From: Rhodobiaceae bacterium
GTDB lineage: Bacteria > Pseudomonadota > Alphaproteobacteria > Parvibaculales > Parvibaculaceae
Assembly: GCA_021404525.1 (NCBI GenBank)
Contig: JAAWWE010000009.1
Location: 81,507 to 145,506, forward strand
Direction: 5' to 3'
DNA length: 64,000 nt
Both the position numbers and the translations under genes were made by a program. A model generated the notes under the pieces. That model ran no database searches and was not told where the DNA came from. It saw only the letters and a list, made by a program, of their open reading frames with translations. This document shows positions 43,570 to 52,638 of the stretch, piece after piece. Every line of letters starts with the position of its first letter. Position 1 is the stretch's first letter.

Positions 43570-43600
43570 AAAAGAAAACGGCGGCCCAAAGGACCGCCGT
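43570..43600 (-). terminator. Terminator after the small secreted protein
   Basis: Read on the minus strand, a stem of about ten base pairs with one mismatch (ACGGCGG... arm, 43578-43587 with 43591-43600) and a 3-4 nt loop is followed by a T-rich run (TTTTC and TTTTT). It lies 24 bases after the stop codon at 43624. Confidence 0.75.
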
Positions 43601-43623
43601 CTCAAAAATCAATGTCGGCAGGC

Positions 43624-43872
43624 TTAGTTGACCATGCCCTGCCAGACAGGCCAGCAAGTGTTGCCAGCAGATGCTGCGATCTTGGACTGCGCGTCCTTCG
43701 CATCAGAGCCATCAGCAGCTTCGACATAATCGTCTTTACCGGTGCACCAGACATAGAACTGGTGCTTGCCAGCTTTAGACATGCTGTCGAAGTTTGAATC
43801 CAGTGCCATCGCACCAGTGCTCATCATCGACATGCCTGCAGCGATCCCCACAATGGCAGCAAACTTCTTCAT
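43624..43872 (-). CDS. Small exported protein of unknown function
   Basis: An 82-residue protein. The N-terminal MKKFAAIVGIAAGMSMMSTGAMA is a Sec signal peptide, probably cleaved after AMA (residue ~23). The mature ~59 residues contain two cysteines (FYVWCTGKDDY and NTCWPVWQG), perhaps a disulphide. It has its own terminator just downstream and a GAGGGAGA stretch before the ATG, so it is probably expressed as a single gene. No family recognised. Confidence 0.7.
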   Translation of the reverse strand: MKKFAAIVGIAAGMSMMSTGAMALDSNFDSMSKAGKHQFYVWCTGKDDYVEAADGSDAKDAQSKIAASAGNTCWPVWQGMVN

Positions 43873-44224
43873 TTCGCGTTCTCCCTCAGGGTTTTAGTAC
43901 CCACAATTAGTTCGTCTTCGTTGCCCGAGCCTTCAGTCTACTCGAGAGCCCCTCCACTGGAACCCTTTTGCACGAAGCGGGATCAATGAGACCCCCCTCC
44001 ATGGCATCCGACAAAACATATCGCATGCCAGCTTCGTTCAAATGAACCTCCACTTACGAGCATTTCAGTGAGGCACAGTAACGAGTTATGCCAAAGAGTG
44101 TACCGAAAATAGCCCCGCGTACAGCTGAAAACTTCGTAATGTTGAGGTTAATGTTGCAAAAAAACGACGTCGACCACCCTGACTCCCGCTCTTTGTCTGG
44201 GATTCAAGGTTAAGAGCACCAAGA
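43873..44224. other. 352-base intergenic region
   Basis: No convincing coding frame. It should hold the promoter of the small secreted protein (minus), whose Shine-Dalgarno lies at the left edge. I see no strong palindrome, repeat or known RNA. The sequence is less GC-rich near 44090-44170 than around it. Confidence 0.4.
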
Positions 44225-44995
44225 TCAGCTTGTCCTCTCGACAGGGTTTCCTCCAACCTTTGCCGCTAGGTCAAATGTCGCTTTCAGGGCTGCTTCCAGC
44301 TGATCCGATTCGACCGACCGCAAAACCAACGAAGTCCCATATTGCTTATCGCGGAAGAATGGATAGCTCCCGATACCGACACTTGGATATTTCTCCTGGA
44401 TCGCACCCAGCTCATCAGCGACGGCACTTTCACCGACAAAACAGTCAATCGTCTTGCTGATCATCCGTGCCCCGCCCTCTAGGCGGTCCGCCAGGGCATC
44501 CATCATCACCTGAACAATGATGGGAATACCCGCCATCACAAAGACATTCTCCAATTGAAACCCGGGCGCTTTGCTCACCGAGTTAGGAATGAGACTAGCG
44601 CCATTCGGAATGCGAGCCATCCGCTGCCGCGCCTCGGTAAACTCCCCACCCGTTTCTTCATAGTGCCGGGTTAAAATGTCCATCGCCTCAGGATGTTTGT
44701 CGATGGAAACCCCAAACGCATGCGCCACGGAATCTGCCGTGATGTCATCATGGGTGGGGCCAATGCCACCAGTTGTAAAAACATAGTCATACGCACTGCG
44801 TAGGGCATTTACCGCCTCGGCAATCTTATCTCGATCGTCAACCACAACACGTGCCTCGCGCACCTGAATACCGATATCCCCCAGGTAAGTTGCGATAAAA
44901 TTCAGGTTAGCGTCCTTCGTCCGTCCGCTCAGGATTTCATCGCCTATTAGCAGGACAGCGGCAGTCACAAGGCGGGCGGTGCCGGTTTCAGACAT
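44225..44995 (-). CDS. CinA/MoaB-type molybdopterin-binding domain protein
   Basis: A 256-residue protein containing the competence/damage-inducible CinA N-domain, related to MoaB/MogA: LLIGDEILSGRTKDANLN and YDVFTTGGIGPTHDDIT-like block (here YVFTTGGIGPTHDD) are clear. It lacks the C-terminal nicotinamide-nucleotide deamidase domain that full CinA has. The N-domain in CinA has ADP-ribose pyrophosphatase activity, so this one may too. ATG 44995 with GGAG upstream. Divergent from sfsA: the starts lie about 100 bases apart. Confidence 0.9.
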   Translation of the reverse strand: MSETGTARLVTAAVLLIGDEILSGRTKDANLNFIATYLGDIGIQVREARVVVDDRDKIAEAVNALRSAYDYVFTTGGIGPTHDDITADSVAHAFGVSIDKHPEAMDILTRHYEETGGEFTEARQRMARIPNGASLIPNSVSKAPGFQLENVFVMAGIPIIVQVMMDALADRLEGGARMISKTIDCFVGESAVADELGAIQEKYPSVGIGSYPFFRDKQYGTSLVLRSVESDQLEAALKATFDLAAKVGGNPVERTS

Positions 44996-45096
44996 GGGGA
45001 ACTCCAGACAAAAGGACGATGCCCCAACATATAGCCTCATCGGCACTCAGACCAAGAGCTTGTCGGACAGGCCGAACAAACCTTATGGTGCGCGCC

Positions 45097-45798
45097 ATGA
45101 AATTCACCCCACCTCTCACATCCGCCAAGCTCCTTAAGAGATACAAGCGCTTCCTTGCCGATGTGCAGTTTGACGACGGCACAGAGACAACTGCGCACTG
45201 CGCCAATCCGGGCTCCATGATGGGATTGGCGGAACCCGGCTCAACAGTCTGGCTCTCAAAAAGTGACAATCCAAAGCGCAAACTGGCCTGGTCTTTGGAA
45301 CTAGTAGACGACGGAAATTCGCTGGTAGGTGTCCACACCGGCAAAGCTAATGCGTTGGTGGAAGCGGCTATAGATTCCGGCACTGTCCCCGAACTCGCCG
45401 GGTATGAAATCCTTAGGAGAGAGGTCAAATATGGCGAAAACAGCCGCATAGACCTCTTGCTGGAAGATCCGGGACGCCCTACTGCCTATGTCGAAGTCAA
45501 AAGCGTGACCCTTTCGCGCACCAAGGGCTTGGCAGAATTCCCGGACTCAAAGACGGCCCGAGGAGCAAAACACATGTCCGAACTCGCTGAAATGGCGAGA
45601 CAAGGCCATCGAGCCGTCGTTTTCTTCCTGGTTCAGCGCTCAGATTGCACTTCCATGCAACCTGCGGCAGATATAGACCCGAAATACGCGGAAAGTCTCA
45701 AAGCCGCCGTCGCTGCAGGCGTTGAGGTGATCTGTTATTCTTGTAGACTTTCTCCTGGCGAAATCACCCTTGATCGACGCCTGGAAGTTGATATCTAA
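45097..45798 (+). CDS. sfsA: Sugar fermentation stimulation protein homologue SfsA
   Basis: A 233-residue SfsA. Family landmarks are KRYKRFLADVQF at the start, THC-like CANPGSM, SLELV near residue 70, the PD-(D/E)xK-like core EVKSVTLS, and FFLVQRSDC near 185. SfsA is a DNA-binding/nuclease-like protein whose exact role is not established. I set the start at ATG 45097 (MKFTPPLTSAKL) because the family begins there; an ATG at 45085 is possible. It is followed after 36 bases by map, an arrangement typical of alphaproteobacteria. Confidence 0.94.
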   Translation: MKFTPPLTSAKLLKRYKRFLADVQFDDGTETTAHCANPGSMMGLAEPGSTVWLSKSDNPKRKLAWSLELVDDGNSLVGVHTGKANALVEAAIDSGTVPELAGYEILRREVKYGENSRIDLLLEDPGRPTAYVEVKSVTLSRTKGLAEFPDSKTARGAKHMSELAEMARQGHRAVVFFLVQRSDCTSMQPAADIDPKYAESLKAAVAAGVEVICYSCRLSPGEITLDRRLEVDI

Positions 45799-45834
45799 AT
45801 AGTAAAACAAATATTCCAAGAAAGACCCGACGGC

Positions 45835-46653
45835 ATGATGACCGACCTCGCCGAACATGACATCCAAGAGATGGGCCAGCTCAAGATCCACGGACCTGAA
45901 GCATTCGAAAAGATGCGCGTTGTGGGCAAGCTGGCAGCCGGCGCACTCGACATGCTGACGAGCCGGATTGTGCCGGGGATAACAACAGACCAGATCGATC
46001 AATGGGTCTTCGAATATGCGATGGATCACGAATGCATCCCCGCCCCACTCCACTATCGCGGATTTCGCAAGTCCTGCTGCACGTCCGTCAACCACGTTGT
46101 TTGCCACGGCATTCCCGGTGACCGAGTCCTGCGCGACGGCGACGCCGTAAATGTGGACGTAACACTCATCAAGGATGGATGGCACGGCGACACCAACCGC
46201 ATGTATTACGTTGGCAAGGTCAATCGCAAGGTCGAACGCCTTTGCGACATCACCTATGAAGCCATGATGCGGGGCATTGCCGCCGCTAAGCCTGGCGCGA
46301 CATTGGGTGACATTGGCGCAGCCATTCAAACCTACGCTGAAGGCGAACGCTGTTCAGTGGTACGTGAATTCTGCGGCCACGGTATTGGTAGGGTCTTTCA
46401 CGACATTCCAAACGTATTGCACTATGGGCGCCCGGGCGAAGGCATGGCCCTCCATGAAGGCATGTTTTTCACCGTGGAGCCGATGATCAATTCCGGCAAG
46501 GCCGCCGTCAAAATGTTGAACGATGGCTGGACAGCCGTGACCCGCGACAGGTCTCTTTCCGCGCAGTTTGAACACACGATCGGCGTCACGTCCGACGGCG
46601 CGGAGATTTTCACGAAATCGCCTGCCGGGCTCGATCATCCGCCCTATGGCTGA
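45835..46653 (+). CDS. map: Type I methionine aminopeptidase
   Basis: A 272-residue MetAP that removes the initiator Met from nascent proteins. Metal ligands are visible: Asp in [15 protein letters not shown], His in FCGHGIG, Glu in FFTVEPM, Glu near the end (FEHTIG). [18 protein letters not shown] is diagnostic. The start has two adjacent ATGs at 45835/45838. The stop (46653) overlaps the radC start by eight bases, so coupling is likely. Confidence 0.97.
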   Translation: MMTDLAEHDIQEMGQLKIHGPEAFEKMRVVGKLAAGALDMLTSRIVPGITTDQIDQWVFEYAMDHECIPAPLHYRGFRKSCCTSVNHVVCHGIPGDRVLRDGDAVNVDVTLIKDGWHGDTNRMYYVGKVNRKVERLCDITYEAMMRGIAAAKPGATLGDIGAAIQTYAEGERCSVVREFCGHGIGRVFHDIPNVLHYGRPGEGMALHEGMFFTVEPMINSGKAAVKMLNDGWTAVTRDRSLSAQFEHTIGVTSDGAEIFTKSPAGLDHPPYG

Positions 46654-47356
46654 CACGGCAAAACCCGACATCGACCAAGAACCGAAACCGCACTATGCCG
46701 GGCATCGGCAGCGGTTGCGGGAGCGTTTCGCCAAAGCAGGCGCCGACGGGATTGCAGACTACGAACTGCTTGAACTTCTTCTCTTTCGCGCAATCCCCCG
46801 CCGCGATGTAAAACCGCTCGCAAAAGTCCTGATCGATCAATTTGGCAGCTTCGGTGCAGCGCTCTCCGCAGACCCGGCACGCCTTGCCGAAATTCCAGGT
46901 ATCAGCGACACCGTCATCACCGAGTTCAAAATCGTACAAGCGTCGGCGATCAAACTGTCTCAAGCAAAGATCATGGATCGTCCTGCGCTTTCGTCCTGGG
47001 CCGCCCTCATCGACTATTGCAATGCGTCCATGGCCTACAATGATACGGAACAATTCCGTATCCTGTTCCTAGACCGGAAGAACGTTCTGATTGCAGATGA
47101 AATCCAGCAAAAGGGAACGATCGACCACACGCCTGTCTATCCCCGCGAGGTCGTGAAGCGGGCTTTGGAGTTGAGTGCCTCATCTTTCATTCTGGTGCAC
47201 AATCATCCGTCCGGTGACCCGACACCAAGCCAGGCCGACATAGATATGACCCGCCAGATTGTCGACAGCGCCAAACCGCTCGGCATCTCTGTCCACGACC
47301 ATCTTGTGATCGGTAAAGGCGCTCATGTGAGCTTCAAGTCACTCGGTCTCATCTGA
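46646..47356 (+). CDS. radC: RadC-family JAB-domain protein
   Basis: A 236-residue RadC. The N-terminal half has an HhH-like element ([16 protein letters not shown]); the C-terminal half is a JAB/MPN metalloprotease-like domain with [16 protein letters not shown] (HxHxnD metal motif). The name is historical; a direct DNA-repair role is doubtful. The start at ATG 46646 overlaps map by eight bases; the family N-terminus [15 protein letters not shown] follows soon. Likely co-transcribed with sfsA and map. Confidence 0.93.
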   Translation: MADTAKPDIDQEPKPHYAGHRQRLRERFAKAGADGIADYELLELLLFRAIPRRDVKPLAKVLIDQFGSFGAALSADPARLAEIPGISDTVITEFKIVQASAIKLSQAKIMDRPALSSWAALIDYCNASMAYNDTEQFRILFLDRKNVLIADEIQQKGTIDHTPVYPREVVKRALELSASSFILVHNHPSGDPTPSQADIDMTRQIVDSAKPLGISVHDHLVIGKGAHVSFKSLGLI

Positions 47357-47437
47357 GAAGTCAGTCTTGACGGTACACGCTGTCAGCATTATCTCTGAAA
47401 ACAACAATGGAGATTTGATGTTAAATGTGAGTGCCCT

Positions 47438-47512
47438 TCGGTAACCCAGGAACGTTTTGAACGATCCTGAGAGGTTGCCCCGAGTTCCCCGCGCCGCGGC
47501 TCGCCGCGCGGG
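47438..47512 (+). other. Two consecutive strong hairpins between radC and yjhX
   Basis: First hairpin, about 47438-47483: GGTAACC pairs with GGTTGCC (one G-U), AGGA with TCCT and CGT with ACG around a short loop. Second hairpin, 47488-47512: CCCGCGC pairs with GCGCGGG, then a C-C mismatch and three more pairs. No T-run follows, so they are not a standard terminator. A structured RNA or a leader for yjhX is possible. Confidence 0.4.
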
Positions 47513-47557
47513 TGTGTTGCTTTGCGCAACAGTCAGACACTCCAAGGCACAGATACA

Positions 47558-47815
47558 GTGGACATTTCAAGACCGGAGCAGAAGGTGCTCCATGTAATGG
47601 CTCAAGGGGGCCGGATCACTCTCGAACGCGATGATCAGGGAAAGATTATTGAAGCGATTTGCTTTACCCGAGACGGCTGGGCTCTGACCGGCTTCTCCAT
47701 TGAGCTATTCAGGAAACTCAAACGGCGACGCTACATCGCGTCCCGCAATTCAGGTCCCTACCGCATCACCCATCGCGGCATCACATCGGTCAGGGGCCAG
47801 ATCGACAACAGATAA
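47558..47815 (+). CDS. yjhX: YjhX family protein (UPF0386)
   Basis: An 85-residue YjhX. The pattern is diagnostic: SRPEQKVLHVMAQGGRITLER, then RDGWALTGFSIELFRKLKRRRYI, then PYRITHRGITSVRGQIDNR, ending in DNR as in E. coli YjhX. In E. coli it was reported as a putative toxin paired with YjhQ (a GNAT protein). No YjhQ-like gene sits beside it here. A GTG start at 47558 matches the family length; AAGG lies upstream. It is separated from radC by a 201-base gap with two strong hairpins. Winged-helix-like DNA-binding fold is suggested by layout. Toxin role is not shown by the sequence. Confidence 0.88.
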   Translation: MDISRPEQKVLHVMAQGGRITLERDDQGKIIEAICFTRDGWALTGFSIELFRKLKRRRYIASRNSGPYRITHRGITSVRGQIDNR

Positions 47816-47869
47816 GTCAATAACCGATAGGTGGCGGTGGGGCGCTGGTAACAGCGCCCCACCTCACCT

Positions 47870-49384
47870 TCAAAGGTTGACCGCAGAAGTCGGTGCCCAG
47901 CGATCTGCCCATGGAAGCGCAGCTTCCAGTTCGTAGGCGAGCTCAAGCAGCGTGCGCTCGCCACCTCTTTTGGTTGCGAACTGGCTGCCAATTGGCAACC
48001 CTTCAGCGCTGGTGAAAAGCGGAAGCGAAATGGCGGGCGTGCCGGCGACATTGTGCTGAGGGGTATAGGAGACATAGTCGATGGTCCGCTCAAACAGCTG
48101 ATCAAACGCGACGCCCGGTGCCTGCTCACCCAGCAGAACCGGCGGCGTGCGGAGGACCGGCGTTAGCTCCACATCCAGGCTATTGAAGTAGGCATCATAT
48201 TCACGGACGATCCTGTCGAAATAGACTTGTGCTCGTTCGATAACACCTGGATTCGCGGCCTCTTTCTTCTCAAACCATTCGGCCAATCCGCGAGTCCAGG
48301 GCTCGAGTCCTTCCTCTGCGCTCGTCCAGCGGAACTGCGTGAGACCAATGAGCCAAGCATTATCGACCAGGAATGCGGGCGACGATGCCCAGATACCCAT
48401 GAAATGATCAAGGAACTCTTCTGCATCAAGAAATGGTTTGGTCTCGACAATCTCGTGCCCTAGATCAGCACAAAGCTGCGCCGTTGCATCGAGCGCTGCT
48501 TTGACGTCCACCGACGCATCTTTACCGGCATAATTGACCGTGCTGAACCCGATCTTGAGCCGCTGTGAGCTGGGGCCCTCGACAAATCCTGTCGGTTCAA
48601 AAACCGCATCCGCTCCCTTGCGTTCGCCGACATTCAGAATCTGCGCGGTATCCCGAACCGATCGACTGACAGCCAGGCGGACCCCAATGTCACCCGGCAA
48701 TGGCTCATCATCACCGGTAAACAAGCGAGCCCGACTTGGCTTGAGGCCAACCAAACCGCACACGGATGCGGGGATGCGGATGGATCCGCCACCATCACTC
48801 GCATGCGCGAAGGGCACCATTCCCGAAGCCACAGCCGCGCCAGCACCGCCACTGGACCCGCCGGTGTGTCGCGCAACGTCCCATGGATTCCGTGCCGCGC
48901 CCAACAAGTCGGACTCTGTCGTTCCGAGCAGCCCGAACTCCGGTGTGTTGGTTTTACCGAGAATGACAAGACCCGCCTCTTTCGCACGTTGGACACTCGA
49001 GTGATCGTGGTCAGCGACTTGGCCCGCAAACAGGCGTGACCCCATGGTGAGGGGCTCTCCTTCCAGATCAGCCAGATCCTTGATGAGATACGGCACGCCT
49101 TTGAAAGGTCCATCGGGAATGGCGTCGGAGCTCGCCAGCGCACGGGCTTTATCGAAACGGGTGTGCACCACCGCATTGACTTCCGGGTTGAGCTTCTCGA
49201 TCCGGGAGATCGCGGCATCCACCAGTTCCAAAGAGGAAACCTCACCTCGCCGGACAAGATCAGCCTGCGCCATCCCATCCAGCCGGACAAAGGGGTCACT
49301 GTCGGCCCACGCAATTGATGGCTTAGCCACTGTAGCAAGCGCTCCAACAGCGGCTGAGCCGCGCAAAAAATCCCGACGATCCAT
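47870..49384 (-). CDS. Amidase-signature enzyme with a Tat signal
   Basis: A 504-residue amidase-signature hydrolase. The N-terminus MDRRDFLRGSAAVGAL has a twin-arginine motif (residues 3-9), and AIAWADS gives a likely cleavage site near residue 27, so the enzyme should be periplasmic. The Ser-cisSer-Lys triad is present: Lys102 in LIKDLAD, Ser177 in TGGSSGGAG and Ser201 in DGGGSIRIPAS. Substrate (amide, aryl acylamide or other) is unknown. It is divergent from the LysR gene at 49502; regulation by that LysR is likely. Confidence 0.92.
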   Translation of the reverse strand: MDRRDFLRGSAAVGALATVAKPSIAWADSDPFVRLDGMAQADLVRRGEVSSLELVDAAISRIEKLNPEVNAVVHTRFDKARALASSDAIPDGPFKGVPYLIKDLADLEGEPLTMGSRLFAGQVADHDHSSVQRAKEAGLVILGKTNTPEFGLLGTTESDLLGAARNPWDVARHTGGSSGGAGAAVASGMVPFAHASDGGGSIRIPASVCGLVGLKPSRARLFTGDDEPLPGDIGVRLAVSRSVRDTAQILNVGERKGADAVFEPTGFVEGPSSQRLKIGFSTVNYAGKDASVDVKAALDATAQLCADLGHEIVETKPFLDAEEFLDHFMGIWASSPAFLVDNAWLIGLTQFRWTSAEEGLEPWTRGLAEWFEKKEAANPGVIERAQVYFDRIVREYDAYFNSLDVELTPVLRTPPVLLGEQAPGVAFDQLFERTIDYVSYTPQHNVAGTPAISLPLFTSAEGLPIGSQFATKRGGERTLLELAYELEAALPWADRWAPTSAVNL

Positions 49385-49501
49385 GGTTTTCTCCCAGTTT
49401 TTGGCTCAGGCCACCTCCCGAGCCTGTGCAATCTGGCCGATTCAAACATCAAAGAAAATCGGATATATTAGGACAACAACATCAAATTATTTGGACAAGA
49501 T

Positions 49502-50428
49502 ATGCATCCCAATCTTTTGGACCAGCTAGCGGTTTTCGAGACCATTGCCGACACCGGGACCTTTTCCGCGGCCGCCAAGAAGCTCAACAGGACGGTTTCA
49601 GCGGTTGGATACACAATTGGCCAGTTGGAAGATCATCTGGGCCTCACCCTCTTTGACCGGTCTGGCTACCGCCCCCAGCTGACAGAGGAAGGAAAGGCAA
49701 TTCTGCGGGATGCCAACATGATCGCCCGCCGCATCGAACGCCTGTCGGCTCGAGCTGACGCGCTGAAGAAGAACACGGTTGTCAACGCCACCCTTCTGAT
49801 CGATTCAGTCTTTCCACGCGAACCGCTGGCCAAAGGACTCGCTCTCTTCTCCCAACAATATCCTGAAATTCAGCTGACCATTCACGAGGCACAGGTCGAT
49901 AAAATCGCTGAGCGTCTGGAAGCGGGAGACGCCAATATCGGACTACTGGCCCTGAACGACACGTTACCGATGCACCACTTTGACGGCCGCCAAATAGCCC
50001 TGCGGGGCGCTTTCGCCGTCGTTGCGCCCAATCACCCACTCGCCCAGATCAAAGCCCCGTTCTCCCTGTCAGAGTTCGACAATCACCGACAAATCATTCT
50101 GTCCTCGGAGGCGGTGGATGAAGGGCGATACAATTATCATGTGCACGTCACAGACTTGTGGGCCGTCAACACCGCCTCCCTCGCGCTGGATCTCGTGCGT
50201 CAGGGTGTTGGCTGGTGCTTCATGACCCGCGATTCTGTCGCAGAAGACTTAGCCTCCGGGCGCCTCGTTGCGCTCGATTGCGCAGACATCCATGACTGGG
50301 CCGCATTGCGTTTCACAGCTTTTTGGCAAACCACCCAGCCACCAGACGCGCCACTCACCTATCTCATTGATATGATTGAGAAAGCCTGCGAGGAAAGTCC
50401 AGGTGCGACACGCCTCGTCGTGGGCTGA
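49502..50428 (+). CDS. LysR-family regulator
   Basis: A 308-residue LysR regulator: winged HTH (LLDQLAVFETIADTGTFSAAAKKLNRT, LDQ... SAVGYTIGQLEDHLG) followed by an effector domain with ALKKNTVVNATLLID and C-terminal FTAFWQTTQPPDAP. ATG 49502. It is transcribed away from the Tat amidase and is the natural candidate to regulate it. The intergenic stretch (49385-49501) has GGCTC and GAGCC as a spaced repeat but no clear T-N11-A site. Confidence 0.92.
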   Translation: MHPNLLDQLAVFETIADTGTFSAAAKKLNRTVSAVGYTIGQLEDHLGLTLFDRSGYRPQLTEEGKAILRDANMIARRIERLSARADALKKNTVVNATLLIDSVFPREPLAKGLALFSQQYPEIQLTIHEAQVDKIAERLEAGDANIGLLALNDTLPMHHFDGRQIALRGAFAVVAPNHPLAQIKAPFSLSEFDNHRQIILSSEAVDEGRYNYHVHVTDLWAVNTASLALDLVRQGVGWCFMTRDSVAEDLASGRLVALDCADIHDWAALRFTAFWQTTQPPDAPLTYLIDMIEKACEESPGATRLVVG

Positions 50429-50510
50429 AGTCCTTTTGAGGCCTGTGTTGAGGCTGGGGCCTTGATCTGCTACATCCTGCGCTCTTCTTACACCTAAGAC
50501 TGAGAGCAAC

Positions 50511-51839
50511 ATGATCCCGCGCTACTCCCGGCAGGAAATGGCCGACATTTGGTCCCCCGAAACCAAGTTCCGTATCTGGTTCGAAATCGAGGCCCACGCC
50601 TGCACAGCGCTTGCCGAACTCGGTGTCATTCCCAAAGAAGCGGCTGAAACCATCTGGGAACGCGGCAGCAAAGCTGAGTTCGATGTCGCCCGGATCGATG
50701 AGATCGAACGGGAAGTAAAGCACGACGTCATCGCTTTCTTGACCCACCTCAGCGAATTCATTGGCGAAGACAGCCGCTTTGTCCACCAGGGCATGACCTC
50801 TTCTGATGTTCTCGACACCTGCCTCAACGTCCAGCTGGTCCGTGCCGCTGATCTTCTCCTCGAAGACATGGACAAACTTCTGGCAGCGCTGAAGCGCCGG
50901 GCGTTCGAGCACAAAGAAACAATCACCATTGGTCGCTCCCACGGTATCCATGCGGAGCCCACCACCTTCGGCGTGAAGCTTGCGCAGGCCTATGTGGAAT
51001 TTGAGCGCTGCCGCGAACGCCTTGTGCTCGCCCGCAAAGAAGTGGCGACATGTGCGATTTCCGGCGCGGTCGGGACCTTCGCCAATATTGACCCACACGT
51101 TGAAGAACATGTCGCAAAGTCCTTGGGCCTTGTGCCAGAGCCTGTCTCAACACAAGTCATCCCGCGCGACCGCCATGCCATGTTCTTTGCTGTTCTCGGT
51201 GTGGTTGCCAGTTCCATTGAGCGCCTGGCAACGGAGATCCGCCACCTGCAGCGTACAGAAGTTCTGGAAGCCGAAGAGTTTTTCTCCAAAGGCCAAAAGG
51301 GTTCCTCCGCAATGCCGCACAAGCGGAACCCGATCCTGACCGAAAATCTCACAGGCCTTGCCCGCATCGTGCGTATGGCCGTGAACCCAGCCATGGAGAA
51401 TGTGGCCCTCTGGCATGAGCGTGACATCTCCCACTCGTCTGTTGAACGCATGATTGGCCCGGACGCCACTGTCACCCTGGACTTCGCTTTGGTGCGTCTC
51501 ACCAATGTTGTCGACAATCTGCTGGTCTACCCGGAACGCATGATGGGCAATATGGACCGCCTCGGTGGCCTGGTGCACTCCCAACGAATTCTCCTCGCAC
51601 TCACGCAGGCAGGTAGCTCACGCGAAGACGCCTACCGTCTCGTTCAACGCAACGCCATGAAAGTCTGGGACAGTTACCAGGTCGCAGGCAGCGCCACAGT
51701 GGACTTCCTGGAGGAGCTTCTCGGCGACGAAGGTGTTCGCAAGTTCCTCTCGGAAGAAGAGATCCGGGAACGCTTCGATCTCGGCTACCACACCAAGCAC
51801 GCAGACACGATCTTCAAGCGCGTTTTTGGCGAAAGCTGA
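50511..51839 (+). CDS. purB: Adenylosuccinate lyase
   Basis: A 442-residue PurB. It cleaves SAICAR and adenylosuccinate in purine synthesis. Landmarks: TSSDVLDTCLN (the conserved TS), GRSHGIHAEPTTFG with the catalytic His, and the signature SSAMPHKRNPI near residue 265. ATG 50511; the upstream gap of 82 bases may hold its promoter. It is separated from the purC-purL cluster by about 4 kb, as in other alphaproteobacteria. A terminator follows, directly in front of the histidine phosphatase gene. Confidence 0.97.
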   Translation: MIPRYSRQEMADIWSPETKFRIWFEIEAHACTALAELGVIPKEAAETIWERGSKAEFDVARIDEIEREVKHDVIAFLTHLSEFIGEDSRFVHQGMTSSDVLDTCLNVQLVRAADLLLEDMDKLLAALKRRAFEHKETITIGRSHGIHAEPTTFGVKLAQAYVEFERCRERLVLARKEVATCAISGAVGTFANIDPHVEEHVAKSLGLVPEPVSTQVIPRDRHAMFFAVLGVVASSIERLATEIRHLQRTEVLEAEEFFSKGQKGSSAMPHKRNPILTENLTGLARIVRMAVNPAMENVALWHERDISHSSVERMIGPDATVTLDFALVRLTNVVDNLLVYPERMMGNMDRLGGLVHSQRILLALTQAGSSREDAYRLVQRNAMKVWDSYQVAGSATVDFLEELLGDEGVRKFLSEEEIRERFDLGYHTKHADTIFKRVFGES

Positions 51840-51872
51840 ACGGGCGTCACACAGAAGAGAAGAAATGCCTAT

Positions 51873-51904
51873 ACTCCCGGGATCAACATTCCGGGAGTTT
51901 TTTT
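51873..51904 (+). terminator. Terminator after purB, carrying the next gene's ribosome binding site
   Basis: A perfect 8-bp stem (ACTCCCGG 51873-51880 with CCGGGAGT 51891-51898), 10-nt loop, then seven T (51898-51904). The T-run is directly followed by the ATG of the next gene at 51905. GGGAG in the 3' arm is a good Shine-Dalgarno at 7 bases spacing, so the hairpin would hide it. Confidence 0.8.
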
Positions 51905-52636
51905 ATGCGCCAAGCTTTTGATGGCTCACATCGCCGCCGTATCCACCTGTTCCGTCATGGCGACGTCTCTTATGTCGACGATCAGGGCAACCGGGTGGCT
52001 GACAGCCGTGCGGTCCCCCTCACCGATTGGGGCCGCGAACAGGCGGCTGGCATGCGCGTGTTCATGGAAGGTGTCGAGGTCGACAGGATTATCTGCTCAG
52101 GCCTTCCGCGGACAATAGAGACCGCCAATGGCATCTTCGGTGATCGTGACATTAAAATAGAAGTCGACGCCGATTTCGAAGAAATCCGCTCAGACCAGAA
52201 CCGCTACCAAACTCTCACCGACCTGAATGACGTGGCCTACGCCTTCGCAAAAGCCCATGAACCGGGCGCCTCATATGGCGGCGGGGAAGTCTTTGCGGAT
52301 GTCGAAGGACGCATTGTTGGCGCAATGAACAGAGTGATCGCCGATCCGAATTGGAAGTCGCTTGCCCTCGTGGCTCACGGCGGCGTCAACCGCGCATTGC
52401 TTGGCTGGGCCACCGGTGCCGGCCTCAAAGGCTTTTCCACGTTTGAACAAAACACCTGCTGCGTGAACATAATCGACGTGGACACACATCCGGAGTCTGG
52501 CGACCATCACCGCACCCTCATTCGCGGCGTGAACATCACTGCCTACGACCCCGCCAAGCGGGATGTTCATCTGACGGCACTCGAAACCATCGCAGATCGT
52601 ATGTCCAAGAAGGAAGGCACCAAGCCGCACCTTTGA
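51905..52636 (+). CDS. Histidine phosphatase family protein
   Basis: A 243-residue phosphoglycerate-mutase-like phosphatase. The catalytic RHG is in HLFRHGDVSY (residue ~17), and a later Arg/His (LVAHGGVNRALL) completes the site; Glu is in the DFEEIRSDQ region. No signal peptide. Such proteins dephosphorylate small sugars, nucleotides or proteins. The start is ATG 51905, right after a terminator T-run; the Shine-Dalgarno is in the hairpin itself. Substrate unknown. Confidence 0.88.
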   Translation: MRQAFDGSHRRRIHLFRHGDVSYVDDQGNRVADSRAVPLTDWGREQAAGMRVFMEGVEVDRIICSGLPRTIETANGIFGDRDIKIEVDADFEEIRSDQNRYQTLTDLNDVAYAFAKAHEPGASYGGGEVFADVEGRIVGAMNRVIADPNWKSLALVAHGGVNRALLGWATGAGLKGFSTFEQNTCCVNIIDVDTHPESGDHHRTLIRGVNITAYDPAKRDVHLTALETIADRMSKKEGTKPHL

Positions 52637-52638
52637 CA

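Noticed and set aside
47357..47557. A signal-recognition-particle RNA or 6S RNA in the radC-yjhX gap
   Set aside because: The conserved SRP and 6S core sequences are absent; only generic hairpins are seen.
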